A stretch of DNA of 64,000 nt from Ceratothoa steindachneri (taxonomy: Eukaryota > Arthropoda > Malacostraca > Isopoda > Cymothoidae): the NCBI GenBank assembly GCA_963969495.1, contig OZ018329.1, positions 142,580,021 through 142,644,020 of the forward strand, read 5' to 3'. Shown one piece after another: positions 33,681-45,302 of this stretch (position 1 is the first letter of the stretch; each line of letters opens with the position of its first letter). Below the pieces are notes generated by a model. The model saw nothing but the letters and a program-made list of their open reading frames with translations, did no database searches and had not been told where the DNA came from. A program made the position numbers and the translations under genes.

Positions 33681-36600
33681 CGCCACCATGGGTGAGTGTG
33701 AATCTCTATGTTTGAAAGGGACTCTCATCCATTGGTGTAGGGGAATCATCAGCAAGATAAAAGAGGAATCCCCGCATTGTTGAAGGGGAATCATCACTAT
33801 GGGTGGAGGTGAATCCCCAACATGGGTTAATGGCAATCACCACCATGGCTAAGGGGGAATGGCCGCAATGGGTGAATTGGAATTCCAACAATAGCCGAAG
33901 GGGAATCCCCACTATTGTGAAGCTGAATCCCGACCATGTGTGAAGGGCAATCTCCACCATTGTGAAGGGAATTCACTACTACGGGTGAGAAGGAATCCAC
34001 ACCAAGGGTGAGGGGGAATCTCCTAATGGATGAGGGGAATCTGCAAGATGAGTAAGGGGGAATCTTCAGCATGGGTGAAGTAGAATCACCAACATATTTG
34101 AAAGGGAATCCGCAACATGGGTAAAGGGGGAATCCCCACCATGGTTGAGTGTGAATCACCACCATGGTTAAAATGGAATCTCAACCATGGCTGCAGGGGA
34201 ATCATCAACATGAGTGAAGGGCAATCCTCAACATGGGTGAAGGGCAATCGCCACCATGGCCCAGGAGGCATGCCCGCAATGGATGAGTTGGAAATCCGGT
34301 CCTAGCCGAAGAAGAATCCCCACTATTGTGAAAAGGAAGCCCCACCATGGGTAAAGTGGAAACCCACTATTGTTAAGGTAAATGCACACCATGGGTGAAT
34401 GGTAATCTCCACCATGGGAGAAGGAAATCCCCACCATGGTTGAAGGGGAATCTACACCATGGGTGTAGGAGATTCATCAACATAGGTGAAGGTGAATCCA
34501 CACGATGGGTGAAGGAGAATAACCACCATGTTTGAAACTAAATCCCCACCATGGTTGAAGAGAAATACCCAGCATGGTTAAAGGGGAATCTCAACCATGA
34601 GTGTAGGGGAACTATCAACATGGGTGAAGGGTATTTTCCGCCATTGGTGAAGGGGGAGCCCCAGCATGGCTGAGGGGGAACGCCCAGAATGGGTTAATTG
34701 GAATTCCTGCCATAGACGAAGGGTAATCACCACCATATGTTTGCGTGATTCCCCGGAATATGTGAAGTCGAATCACCGCCGAGGGAGAAGGGGAGTCGAC
34801 ACCATGGCTGAGAAGGAGTGCCCGCAGTGCTTGAAGGGGAATCCCCACGATGGGTAAGGGGGATTCTCCACCATGGCTTAAGGTGAATCGCCACGATGGG
34901 TGAATGGGAATCCACACCTTGGTTGAAGGGGAATCTCTACAATGGGTAAAGGGCAATCCTTCTACTGGGACAAAGGGAATCCCCACCTTGGATGAGGAAA
35001 ACTCACACCATGGGTTTGGGGAAGACCAAACATGAGTGAAGGGCAATCTGCATTATGGGTGAGAGGGATTCTCTCTCATGGATGAAGTGGAATCCCCACC
35101 ATGGGAGACGGGAATCAGCACGATGGGTGAAGGTGAATCCCTCCATGGGTGAAAAGCAATCCCCACCATGGCTGAGGGGGAATGCCCGCAATGGGTGAAT
35201 TGGAAATCCCCCAATAGCTGAAGGGGAATCCCCACTATTGTGAAGCAAAATCCCCACCATCGGTGAAAGGCAATCTCCACCATTGTGCAGAGGATACACC
35301 ACTATGGGTGAGAGGGAATCCACACCAAAGGTGAGGGGGAATCACTACCATGGGTGAGAAGGAATCCCCAACATGAGTGAGGGTGAATCTCCGCCATGGG
35401 TGAAGGAGAATCACCACCATCTTTGAAAGCGAATCCACATCCTGGGTGAATGGGGAATCGCCACCATGGTTTAAAGGGAATCTCAACCATGGGTGTAGGG
35501 GAATCATCACCATGGGTGGGTGAAAGTGAATCCCCAACATGGGTGAAGGGCAATCCCCACCATGGCTGAGGAAGAATGCCCGCAATGGGTGAATTGCAAA
35601 TCCCACCCTAGCCAAAGGGGAATCCACACTATTGTGAAAAGGAATCCTCACCTTGGGTGAAGGGGAATCCCCACTATTGTGATCGTGAACGCACACCATG
35701 GGTGAATAGGAATCCCCACAAAGGGAGAGAGGAATATCCACCATGGTTGAAGGGGAATCTCAACCATGGGTGTAGTAGATTCATCAACATAGGTGTAGGT
35801 GAATCCACACCATGGGTGAAGGATAATAACCACGATGTATGAAACGGAATCCCCAACATGGGTGAAGTAGAATCGCCACCATGGTTGAGTCGAAATTACC
35901 AGGATGGTTGAAGGAGAATCTTAGCCATGGCTGTAGGGAAACTATCAACATGGGTGAAGGGGAATCCCCATCATTGCTGAGGGGGATGCCCAGAATGAGT
36001 AATTTGGAAATCCCGCGATAGCCGAAGGGAAATCCTCACTATTGTAAAGGGGAACCCACACCATGGGTAAAGGGAATCTTCACCATGGGTTAAAGTAATC
36101 CTTACCATGGGTTAAAGTGAATCCCCACCAAGGGTAAGGTGGCTTCCCCACCATGGTTAAAGGGGAATCCCTACTATAGGTGAGGGGGAATCCACACCAA
36201 GGGTGAGGGAGAATCCCCAATTTAAGTGACAGGAAATCCCCACCATAGGTGGAGGAGAATGCCAACCATTGGAGAATGGGAATCTTCACCATGGGTGAAG
36301 AGGAATCAGCACTAATGTGAATGGGAATTCCCACCATAGTTAAAGAGGAATCCCCACTGATGTGAAGGCGTATCCCCACCATGGGTGAAAGGGAATCCCC
36401 ACTTTTGGGAAGGGAAATCCCCACCATGGGTGAAGGGGAATACCGACCATATGGGAATGGGAATCACCACCATCGACCAATGGGAATTGCCACAAAGGGT
36501 GACGGGGGATTCCCACTATGCTTGAAGGGGAATCTCAATCATGGGGGTAGGGAACTCATCAACATGAGTGACGGAATCCCGGCCATGGGTGAAGGAAAAG

Positions 36601-38134
36601 CACCACCATCTTTGAAAGTGAACTTCTACCATGGGTGAGTGGGATTACCCACCATGGTTAAAAGAGAATCCCATCCATGGGCGTAGGGGTATCGTCAACT
36701 GACTGAAGGGGAATCCACGCCATTGGTGAAGGGGAAAGGCAAGGGAAATCCCTACGATGGCTAAGGGGGAATACCTGCAATGTATGAATTGGAAATATCG
36801 CCAGAGCCGAAAGGGAATCTCGACTATTGTGAAGGGGAATCCCCAACATGGGTGAAGGGGAATCCCCACTAAGAATGAAGTGAAATCCCAACCATGGGTG
36901 AAGGTGATTGCCGACCTTAGGAGAATGGGAATACCCACCATCGGTAAGGTTAATCCCCACCATCGGGGAGAGCAATCCCCACCATGGGCTAATGGGAGAC
37001 CTAACCATGGGTGAAAGAGTTTCACCACCATGGGTGAAGGGGATTTCCCAAAATCGGTGAAGAGTAATCCCCCCTATTGTGAAGTGGAATCCACCCTTTG
37101 GGTGAAAGGATTTCCCCACTATTGTGAAGGGGAATCCATACCATGGGTGAATTAGAATCTCTCCATTTGTAAAGGGGAATCCCGACAATAAATGGAGGGG
37201 AATCTGCACGATGGGTGAGAGAAAATCACCACCATGAGTGTGAGGGAATTCCTATCATATGGGTAGGGAAATATCCACCATGGTTGAATTGGTATCCCGA
37301 CCATAGGTTAAGCTGAATTCACACAATACGTAAAGGGGAATCTTCGCCATAGGTTAAAGAGGATCCCCGCCATCTGTGAAGGGGAATCCCTGACCTGGCT
37401 GAACGGGATTCCGCACAATAGGTGAAGAGGAATCCCTACTATTGTAAGGAAAAGCCACACCATGGGTTAATGGGAATCCCCACTATAGTGAAGGAAAATC
37501 ACCACCATGGGTGAAGGAGAATATCCCCATGGGTGAGTGGGAAGCCGAATCACTGTTGAAGAGGAAACTTCACCATGGGTAAGACGAGATCACAACCAAA
37601 AGTGAGAGGGAATCCCCACCATAGGGGTAGTGAAATCTCCACCATGAGTGAGGGGGAATCCCGAACATGGGTGAAGGCAAATTAACGGAATGGGTAAAGG
37701 GAAATCCCCACCATGGGTGAAGCGGAATCCCCACCATCTGTGAAGGGTTATCCCTGCCTTGGCTAAAGAGGAATCCTCAACATATCTGAGGTGAATTCAA
37801 AACAAGAGTGAAAGGAATCCACAACATGGTGGAAGAGAATGCCCACCATGGGTGGATGGGAACCCCAACCATGGTTGAAGGGAAATCCCCACCATAAATC
37901 AAGCGGAATCCCCACGATTGGTGAAAGGAATCCCCACCATGGGTGAACGGGAATGCCAGCCATGGGAGAGTGGGAATCCCTACCATGGGTGAGAGGAATC
38001 CACGCCATGGGTGATGGGGAAACCAAACCATGGGTAATGGGGAAACCAAACCATGGGTGAACGGAAATCCCCACCATAGGTGAAGAGAATTCCCATCCAT
38101 GGGGGAAGAGGAATCCCCAGTTTGTGAAGGGGAA

Positions 38135-39944
38135 TGCCAACCATGAGAGAATTGGAATCACCACCAAGGTTAAGGGGGAATCCCCACCATGGTTGAATAG
38201 GAATATCAACCATGAGTGTAGGGGAATCATCGACATGGGCGAATGAGAATCCCCAACAGGGGTTACGGAAAATCACCCCATCTTTGAAAGGGAATCCCCA
38301 CCATGGATGAAGGGGGAATCGCCACCATGGTTGAGTGGGAATCTTCACCATAGTTGAATGGGAATCTCAACCATGGGTGTAGGGAAATCATCCATATGAG
38401 TAAAGGAGAATCCCCGCCAGTGGGGAAGGCGAATCATAATCATGGGTGAAGTTGAATCCGTGCCATGGGTGAAGGTGAATTCCCAAAATTGATGAAATGG
38501 AATCCCACTCCATGAGCAAAGTGGAATCACCGAAATTTTTTAGGGGGTATCCAGACCACGTGTGAGGGCAATCCCCAGCATGGGTAAAGAGAATCCACAA
38601 TATGTGTGAAGGGGAAACTCCACCAGGGATTAAACGTAATCCCCACCAAAGATTAAGGGCAATTCCGAACATGGGTCAAGCGGGATCCCCTCCATGGTTG
38701 ATGTGGATTTAGCGCCATAGGCTAAGGCGGAATGCCCTCATGGTTGAAGGGAAATCCCAACCATGCGTGAAGGGTAATACTGACAATAGGTGAAGGGGTA
38801 TCCCCACCATACATGCAGAGGAATAATCACCATGGTTAAATGGGAATCTATACCATGAAGGAAGAGAAATCCCGCAGGATGGGTAAAAAGCAATCCGCGC
38901 CATGGCTTAAGGGGAATCTCCAACATTGGTGAAATGTAATTCCCTGCCATAGGCGAAGGGGAATCACCGAAATGGGTGATATAAAATCCAAACTATGTAA
39001 AAGTGGAATCCCTCCCATGAGTTTAGGGTAATCCCCCCCATGGATGAATGGAAATCCCCACAATTGGTGATTTCTTATCCCCACCATCAGTGAAGGAAAA
39101 TCACCACTATGGATGAAACGGAATCCCCACAATAGATCAAGGGGAATTCATACCATGAGTTGATTGGAATTCCCGTCATGGATGAAGAAGAACCTGCGCC
39201 ATGGGCAAACCGGAAACTACCATGGGTTTAGGGGAATCCCAACCATGGGGGAAGGGAATCCCCAATATCGGTTAAGGTGAATCCCCACCATGGGTTGAGG
39301 CAATTCCCTACCATGGTTATAGGGAAATTCCCACCCTAGGTTAAGTTGAATCCCTACCATGGGTTAAGGCGAAGCTCTCTATGAGTGAAAGGAGTCCTCA
39401 CCATGAGTGAAGGGGAATACACACAATGGGTGAATGGAAATCCCTAACATGGATAAAGTGGAATCCCGCGCCATGGGTGAAGGGAAATCCCCACCATTGG
39501 TGATTGGAATCTCCACCCATGGTGAATGGGAATCCCCAACCTGGTTAAAGGAGAATTCGCATCATTGCTGAAGGGTTATTCTCACCATGGGTGAGGGTAA
39601 TCTCCAGCCTGGACCTAGCTTAATCCCCTGGGTGAAGGGGAATCCCCACCCTAGGTAATTATGAATCCCGACCATTGATTAAAGGGAATCCTCAACACGG
39701 GTCAAGAGGAATCCCGACCATGGATGAAGGGGAATTCTCCCCAAGAGTGAAGGGGAATCAGCGTCATGTGCGAAAGGGAATTCTGCGCCATTGTTCAGGT
39801 GGAATTTCCACTCAGGTTTAGGAGAATCTTTCACTATGGGTAAAGGGGCACCTAACCATAAGTGATGGGAAATCCCCACCTTGGGTCAAGGGGAATCCCG
39901 CGCCATTGATGAAGAGGAATCTCTTGCTATGGATGACGGGGAAT
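38135..39944. repeat. 1.8-kb higher-order unit, copy A
   Basis: Rare variants appear in the same order in copies A and B. Examples are CCAACAGGGGTTAC (38,255 and 40,061), GACCACGTGTG (38,554 and 40,387), TTAAACGTAATCC or TCAAACGTAATCC (about 38,630 and 40,463), and GGACCTAGCTTAATCCCCTGG (39,610 and 41,427). The offset is about 1.80-1.83 kb, drifting with indels. Confidence 0.85.
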
Positions 39945-41755
39945 CCCCACCATGGGAGAATGGGAATCGCCACCAAGGTTGGGGGGAATCCCCACCATGG
40001 TTGAAGAGAAATATCAGCCATGAGTGTAGAGGAATCATCAACATGGGTGAATGGGAATCCCCAACAGGGGTTACAGGGAATCACCACCATCTTTGAAAGG
40101 GAATCCCCACCATATATGAAGGAAAAATCGCCACCATGGTTGAGTGGGAATCCCCACCATGGTTGAATGGGAATCTCAACCATGGGTGTAGAGGAATTAT
40201 CCCTATGAGTAAAGGGGAATCCCCGCCATTAGGAAAGGGGAATTATCATTATGGGTGAAGGTAAATTCCCAACATGGGTGAAGGGGAATCCGAGCCATGG
40301 GTGAAGGTGAATTCCGAACATTGATGAAATGGAATCCCACTCTATGAGCAAGGTGGAATCACCCAAATTTGTCATGGGGTATCCCGACCACGTGTGGGGG
40401 GAATCCCCAGCATGGGTTCTGGGAATCTACAATATGGGTAAAGGGAAAACTCCCCTATGGATCAAACGTAATCCCTCACCAAAGATTAAGGGGAATTCCG
40501 ACCATGAGTCAAGTGGCATTCCAGCGATAGTTGATGGGGAATCAGCGCCATGGGCTAAGGCGGAATCCCATGATGGTTGAAGGGGAAAACCAACCATGCG
40601 TGAGGGGCAATACTGACAATAGCTCAAGGGGTATCCACACCATACGTGCAGGGAAATAATCACCATGGTTAAATGGGAATCCATACCATGAGGGAAGAAA
40701 AATCCCGCAGCATGGGTGAAAGGCAATCCGCGCCATGGCTGAAGGCTAATCTCTACCATTGGTGAAATGTAATCCCCTGCCATAGGCGAAGGGGAATCAC
40801 TGGAATGGGTGATATAGAATCCCAACCATGTAAAAGTGGAATCCCCCCATGGGTTAAGGGTAATCCTCATCATGGGTGAATGGGAATCCCCACATTGGGT
40901 GATGTCTTATCCCACCATAAGTAGAGGAGAATCACCACTATGGATGAAACGGAATCCCCACCAAAGCTCAAGGGGAAATCGTACCATGGGTCCATTGGAA
41001 TCCCCGTCATGAATAAAGGGGAACCAGCGCCATGGGCAAACCGGAAACCGCCATGCGTTTAGGGGAATCCCAACCATGGGTGAAGGGAATACCCACCATG
41101 GGTGTAGGCAATTCCCAACCATGGTTATTTATGGAATTCCCACCCTAGGTTAAGTTGAATCCCTACCATGGGTTAAGGTGAAGCTCTCTATGAGTGAGAG
41201 GAGTCTTCACCATGAGTAAAGGTAAATCCACACAATGGGTAAATGGAAATCCCCAACATGGTTGAAGTGGAATCCCGCGCCATGGGGAAAGGTAAATTCC
41301 CACCATTGGTGATTGAAATCATCACCCTGGTTAAAGGGGAATCCCCAACCTGGTTAAGGGAGAATTCGCACCATTGCTAAAGAGGAATTCTCACCATGCG
41401 TCTGGGTAATCCCCTCCTGGACCTAGCTTAATCCCCTGGGTGAAGCGGAATCCCCACAATAGGTAAATAAGAATCCCGACCATTGATTAAAGGGAATTCC
41501 CACCATGGGTCAAGGGGAATCCCGACCATGGATGAAGAGGAATTCTCCCCAAGAGTGAAGGGGATTCAGCCCCATGCGCGAAAGGAAATGTTGCACCATT
41601 GGTCAGGTGGAATCCCAACTCAGATTTAGGAGAATCCTCCACCATGGGTTAAGGGGAACCTTGCCATGGGTGAAGGGGAATCCTTACTTTGGGTTAAGGG
41701 GAATGCCGCGCCATTGGTGAAGAGGAATCCCTTGCCATGAGTGAAGGGAAACCTC
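39945..41755. repeat. 1.8-kb higher-order unit, copy B
   Basis: Directly follows copy A, so the pair is a tandem higher-order repeat of about 78 basic units each. The last shared variant series is the one with ATTGGTCAGGTGGAATC (41,600), matching 39,790. Confidence 0.85.
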
Positions 41756-42445
41756 CCGCCATGATTAAAAGGAATTTATCACCATTAGTGAAAGGAAATC
41801 CCCAGACTGGTGAAAAGGGAATATCTACCATAGGTAAAGGGAAATCCCCAACATGGTTACAGGGGAATCCCCATCATGGATAAAAGGTAATTCCCACCAA
41901 GGGTCAAGGGGAATTCAGAAAAAGGGTGAAGGGGAAACTTCGCCATGGGTGAAGGAGAATTCCGACCTTGGGTGAAGATGAAACCCCACCAAGAGTGAAT
42001 GGGAATCACCGCAATTCGCCATGAGGAATCACCGACAAGGGTGATGAAGAATCCCAACCATGGGTGAAGTAAAGCGGCACTATCGGTGAGGGGAATCCCA
42101 ACCATGGGGGAAGAGGAATCCTTACCATGGGCGAAGGGAAATCACCTCCATGGATGAGAGGATTCCGGACAATAAGTGTAGGTGAATCCCCACCAGGCGT
42201 AAACCGGAATCCCCACCATGGTTTAATGCGAATCCCTATCATGGTTTAGGTCAAAGCTCATCATCGGTGAAGTGAATCCACACGATACGCGAAGAGGAAT
42301 CCCACCAGGGGTGAAGGGAAATCTCACCATGGGTGAAGTGGAATCCCCACCATGTGCGAAGGAAAATTTCGACTATGGGTGAAGGGGAATCCCGCACCAT
42401 GGGCGAAGAGGAGTCCCCACCATGGCTGAAGGAGAATACCGCGCC

Positions 42446-42564
<119 letters not shown>

Positions 42565-44959
42565 CAAAGTTATCATTTCGAAGGTTAGATAGAAATTAAA
42601 TTTGTATAATTATTTATGACAGAAGTTTGAAAAGCATTTATTTATCTTCGATTAATTATATGTATAATGTAAATAAATAACTTTCCTGAATGCATTCGCA
42701 AATAGATGACCGCTAACACAACAAACTACTTATAATAATTACACTTTAAATCCTTCCTTTACATCCGAATTCATCTTAACACTACTATACTTTTTATTAT
42801 AACTTTTTACCATATATTATTTTAAGAATTTATTTACATATAATTACTTTTCTGTTTATGTTCTAATACTGATAATGAAAGCCTGTTACTAGCTAAACAA
42901 GAGTCTTGGATAGAATTTTTCCGAAGAACTGCATCTCTTTTAAGATCTAGAAACTGAGTGAATCTCCCATATATTACTTATAATCATAGTCAATATTATA
43001 TTCTATGTATTTCCCTTTCCTTTAACCAATCTAAGTGTAACTTGTAACATATTGCATTATACCATTGATTCTCAATTGATAGACAGGAATCAAATTCATT
43101 CTAGGAAGCGATTTCAATTCTTAGTTGATTTCAATGTGAAGGATTGTACCAAAGAATTGGAAATTTAACGAGTTTTCCTAACTCGATTTTTCCCCATTCG
43201 CCTTTTAAAATCTCTTTGTTAAGATTTGAATTTAGCTGGTTTATGGTAGTTTTATGAGTATATGAGCTTATATTTATACAACTATAAAAGCCAGGCAATC
43301 ATAAAATTTAGAAATCTTGTGTTTGAATGCCTAAAAGGTCGTTCGAGTCAACTTCACAGAAGATTCAATTTATTTTTATTGTGGTGACCAATTAAGATCT
43401 GAAAAGAAAATTTTAGTGGAAAAGTTTTGTTTGATACATTTGGCGTGTAAAGCAGTAGAAGTTTTCACGGAAATTTATTTAGCAGGGAAAAGCTGATTAG
43501 TTACCAAGCGGTGAAAATAATCAAATGCAATTAAAATAGAATTAAACGTTCACTCTCGCGTAATTGACTTTAAAATCATTCTTGCCCTGATAAATAATTA
43601 GAAAATTGGACCTATTATCAAACATAGTCCTTCTTATAGCTAAGTGGTATTAGTGGAAAATGGAGGGGATAGTAAATGAGCAGAAAAACACAAATTAGTG
43701 CCCTGAACTATCCTTTTAAAAGAATCCTTATCAAATACTACAATTGACACAAGAGCGAGCTCTAAATATCCTCAAAAACAAAGGGGTTTTTTTTTAAATT
43801 ATTTGAATTGAAAATCTAAGAAATAAATGATCTTATACCATGTGGAACGATTGGGCCAATAAATTTCCCTAGCCAAGCGATACTTTAAAGTAGATATGGT
43901 AGTTTTTTCCTTGACGAATGTAGTGATGGTGTTCTTTGAGCTACTTAAACGAAGAATCTTTTGATATAGGAGTGGATAACGTGTGAACCTGTCGCCAAAA
44001 ATAGCTTACAGTTTAAACTTCCATGAACCGGTATCAACTACCACATTGAGTCAGCTTTGCTTGCCTAATGAGAATTGTAGCAGTAGAGAGATCGTATTAA
44101 TAACAGATTATATAGTCTTCACTTCTGCAAACAAATTCAAACCACTATTGCAAATCACTAAAAAAATAGATAAATAATGAGTGATTACCAACGCCAACTT
44201 GATTAGTGGTTTTTCTTCGCATCTTAGGAATGCGTAGTTGAGCGTAGCTCAGCGAGGAGATCATTGTTGGAAGTCAACCCACTGTTTCAAGTAGCACAGA
44301 GGTCAAAACATGTTTGAATTTTGTATCCTTCCGAGTAATTCAAGAGATATTTAATTGTGCTTCCACTCTCACAAGCCATCCAATAACTGCGGCTACATTA
44401 AAGACTGGAGGCCTCCCTTCAACAGCGGTAACGAGGTGTGTTAAACTCTATTTCTCTGTCGAATCAATGGTTGTTTCTTAATCCAAATTTTTCGATGCAA
44501 AGTTTCACCAATGACTGATTTGACTAGTGGTACCGTAGTGAGGACAGCCACGTGCTTGAGGTGAGTGAAGAGCTTTCCCCAGAAATGCTTGATGACGTAT
44601 CGATAAGGGCAAACCACTAAAGATAAACATACTCTCGTAACCAGTCGGCTGCTTTCTTCTAGGTAAAGTCGAAGTGACGTTTCTACTGTGGTGTGGGGTC
44701 AACATTTATGATGATGGTACCAGCTGATTGATCGAACAATAAGTTGAACATCATGGAGGAGCAGGATGCTTCTAGCTTTAATTTGTTTCTGCTGGGAAGA
44801 CGACTGGATCAAACAATGTGGAGGATGATAATAACTGAAGGTTTTATTTTTTAGTTTTTAGTTCCGCTTTTTATAAATATTTTACACGCCATATACATCA
44901 AAGCCTCGCTCACTTGGCGTTAAATTTGAATATAACATAAAATTACATTGTTCAATCAA
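42565..44959. other. AT-rich gap; GC-richer piece at 44.2-44.8 kb
   Basis: 42,565-44,200 holds nothing recognisable. 44,220-44,830 is less AT-rich and contains a - strand frame of 66 codons (44,505-44,705) that I do not recognise. The last 100 bp is the flank of the family A transposon. Confidence 0.4.
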
Positions 44960-44962
44960 TAA

Positions 44963-45085
44963 CACTGGTCTGCCTTTAAAATGTTCCTGAGGGTTTCATA
45001 GGTGATTCTTAATTAGATTTGTCTCCTTAATCCGAACCAAGCATTTATATTGCTCAATCAGGTCTAGTTTTTAAGATACAGACCA
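44963..45085 (+). repeat. Left TIR of family A element
   Basis: Aligns to the inverse of about 47,616-47,741. The first 11 bases are CACTGGTCTGC against CACAGGCCTGC. The inner block with CAATCAGGTCT is nearly identical; the middle is diverged and contains indels. Confidence 0.8.
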
Positions 45086-45302
45086 AGCTCCCTAGATGGC
45101 GTTAGAGAGCTCAGTCTCTAGCTGACCGCGAGCGCGAGTGGTTGTGTGTTGCTTGCTCACTCTCCAACTAAGTGTTGGTTTTTTAATCCATGACTTTTCT
45201 CATCTATAAACAGTGTTTAAAGTGTATTCCTATAACTTTATTTATCTTTGTGAATTTTTTTGCAGGCAAATACATTACCAGAACTCCTTATATTTCATAA
45301 AA

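Larger units (their letters stand above)
27593..42445. repeat. 14.9-kb array of a 23-bp minisatellite/satellite unit
   Basis: The unit on the + strand is GAAGGGGAATCCCCACCATGGGT, here split as GAAGGGGAATCC plus CCACCATGGGT. The array holds roughly 640 units (length divided by 23). Units vary by substitution and 1-2 base indels but the frame of repetition is kept throughout. Each consensus unit carries two near-palindromes: GGGGAATCCCC, and CCATGG inside ACCATGGGT. Because 23 is not a multiple of 3, each strand is read in all three phases in turn. The - strand consensus has no stop in any phase and gives open frames up to 183 codons (36,658-37,209), while the + strand meets TGA in one phase. 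I regard all these frames as by-products. The array begins in G-rich sequence about 100 bp after an integrase fragment and ends at 42,445 in (AT)n. Confidence 0.96.

Noticed and set aside
27695..42242. Many open frames of 60-183 codons on the - strand giving Pro/His/Gly/Trp-rich proteins
   Set aside because: They are the 23-bp unit read through three phases; the consensus simply has no stop on that strand. They have no consistent start, length or boundary, so they are covered by the satellite entry.
27593..42445. CRISPR-like array
   Set aside because: The repeats are directly adjacent with no unique spacers, the units vary freely, and the setting is eukaryotic.
44505..44705. 66-codon - strand frame as part of the family A element
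   Set aside because: It lies outside the inverted ends at 44,963 and 47,741 and has no counterpart in the other family A copies.
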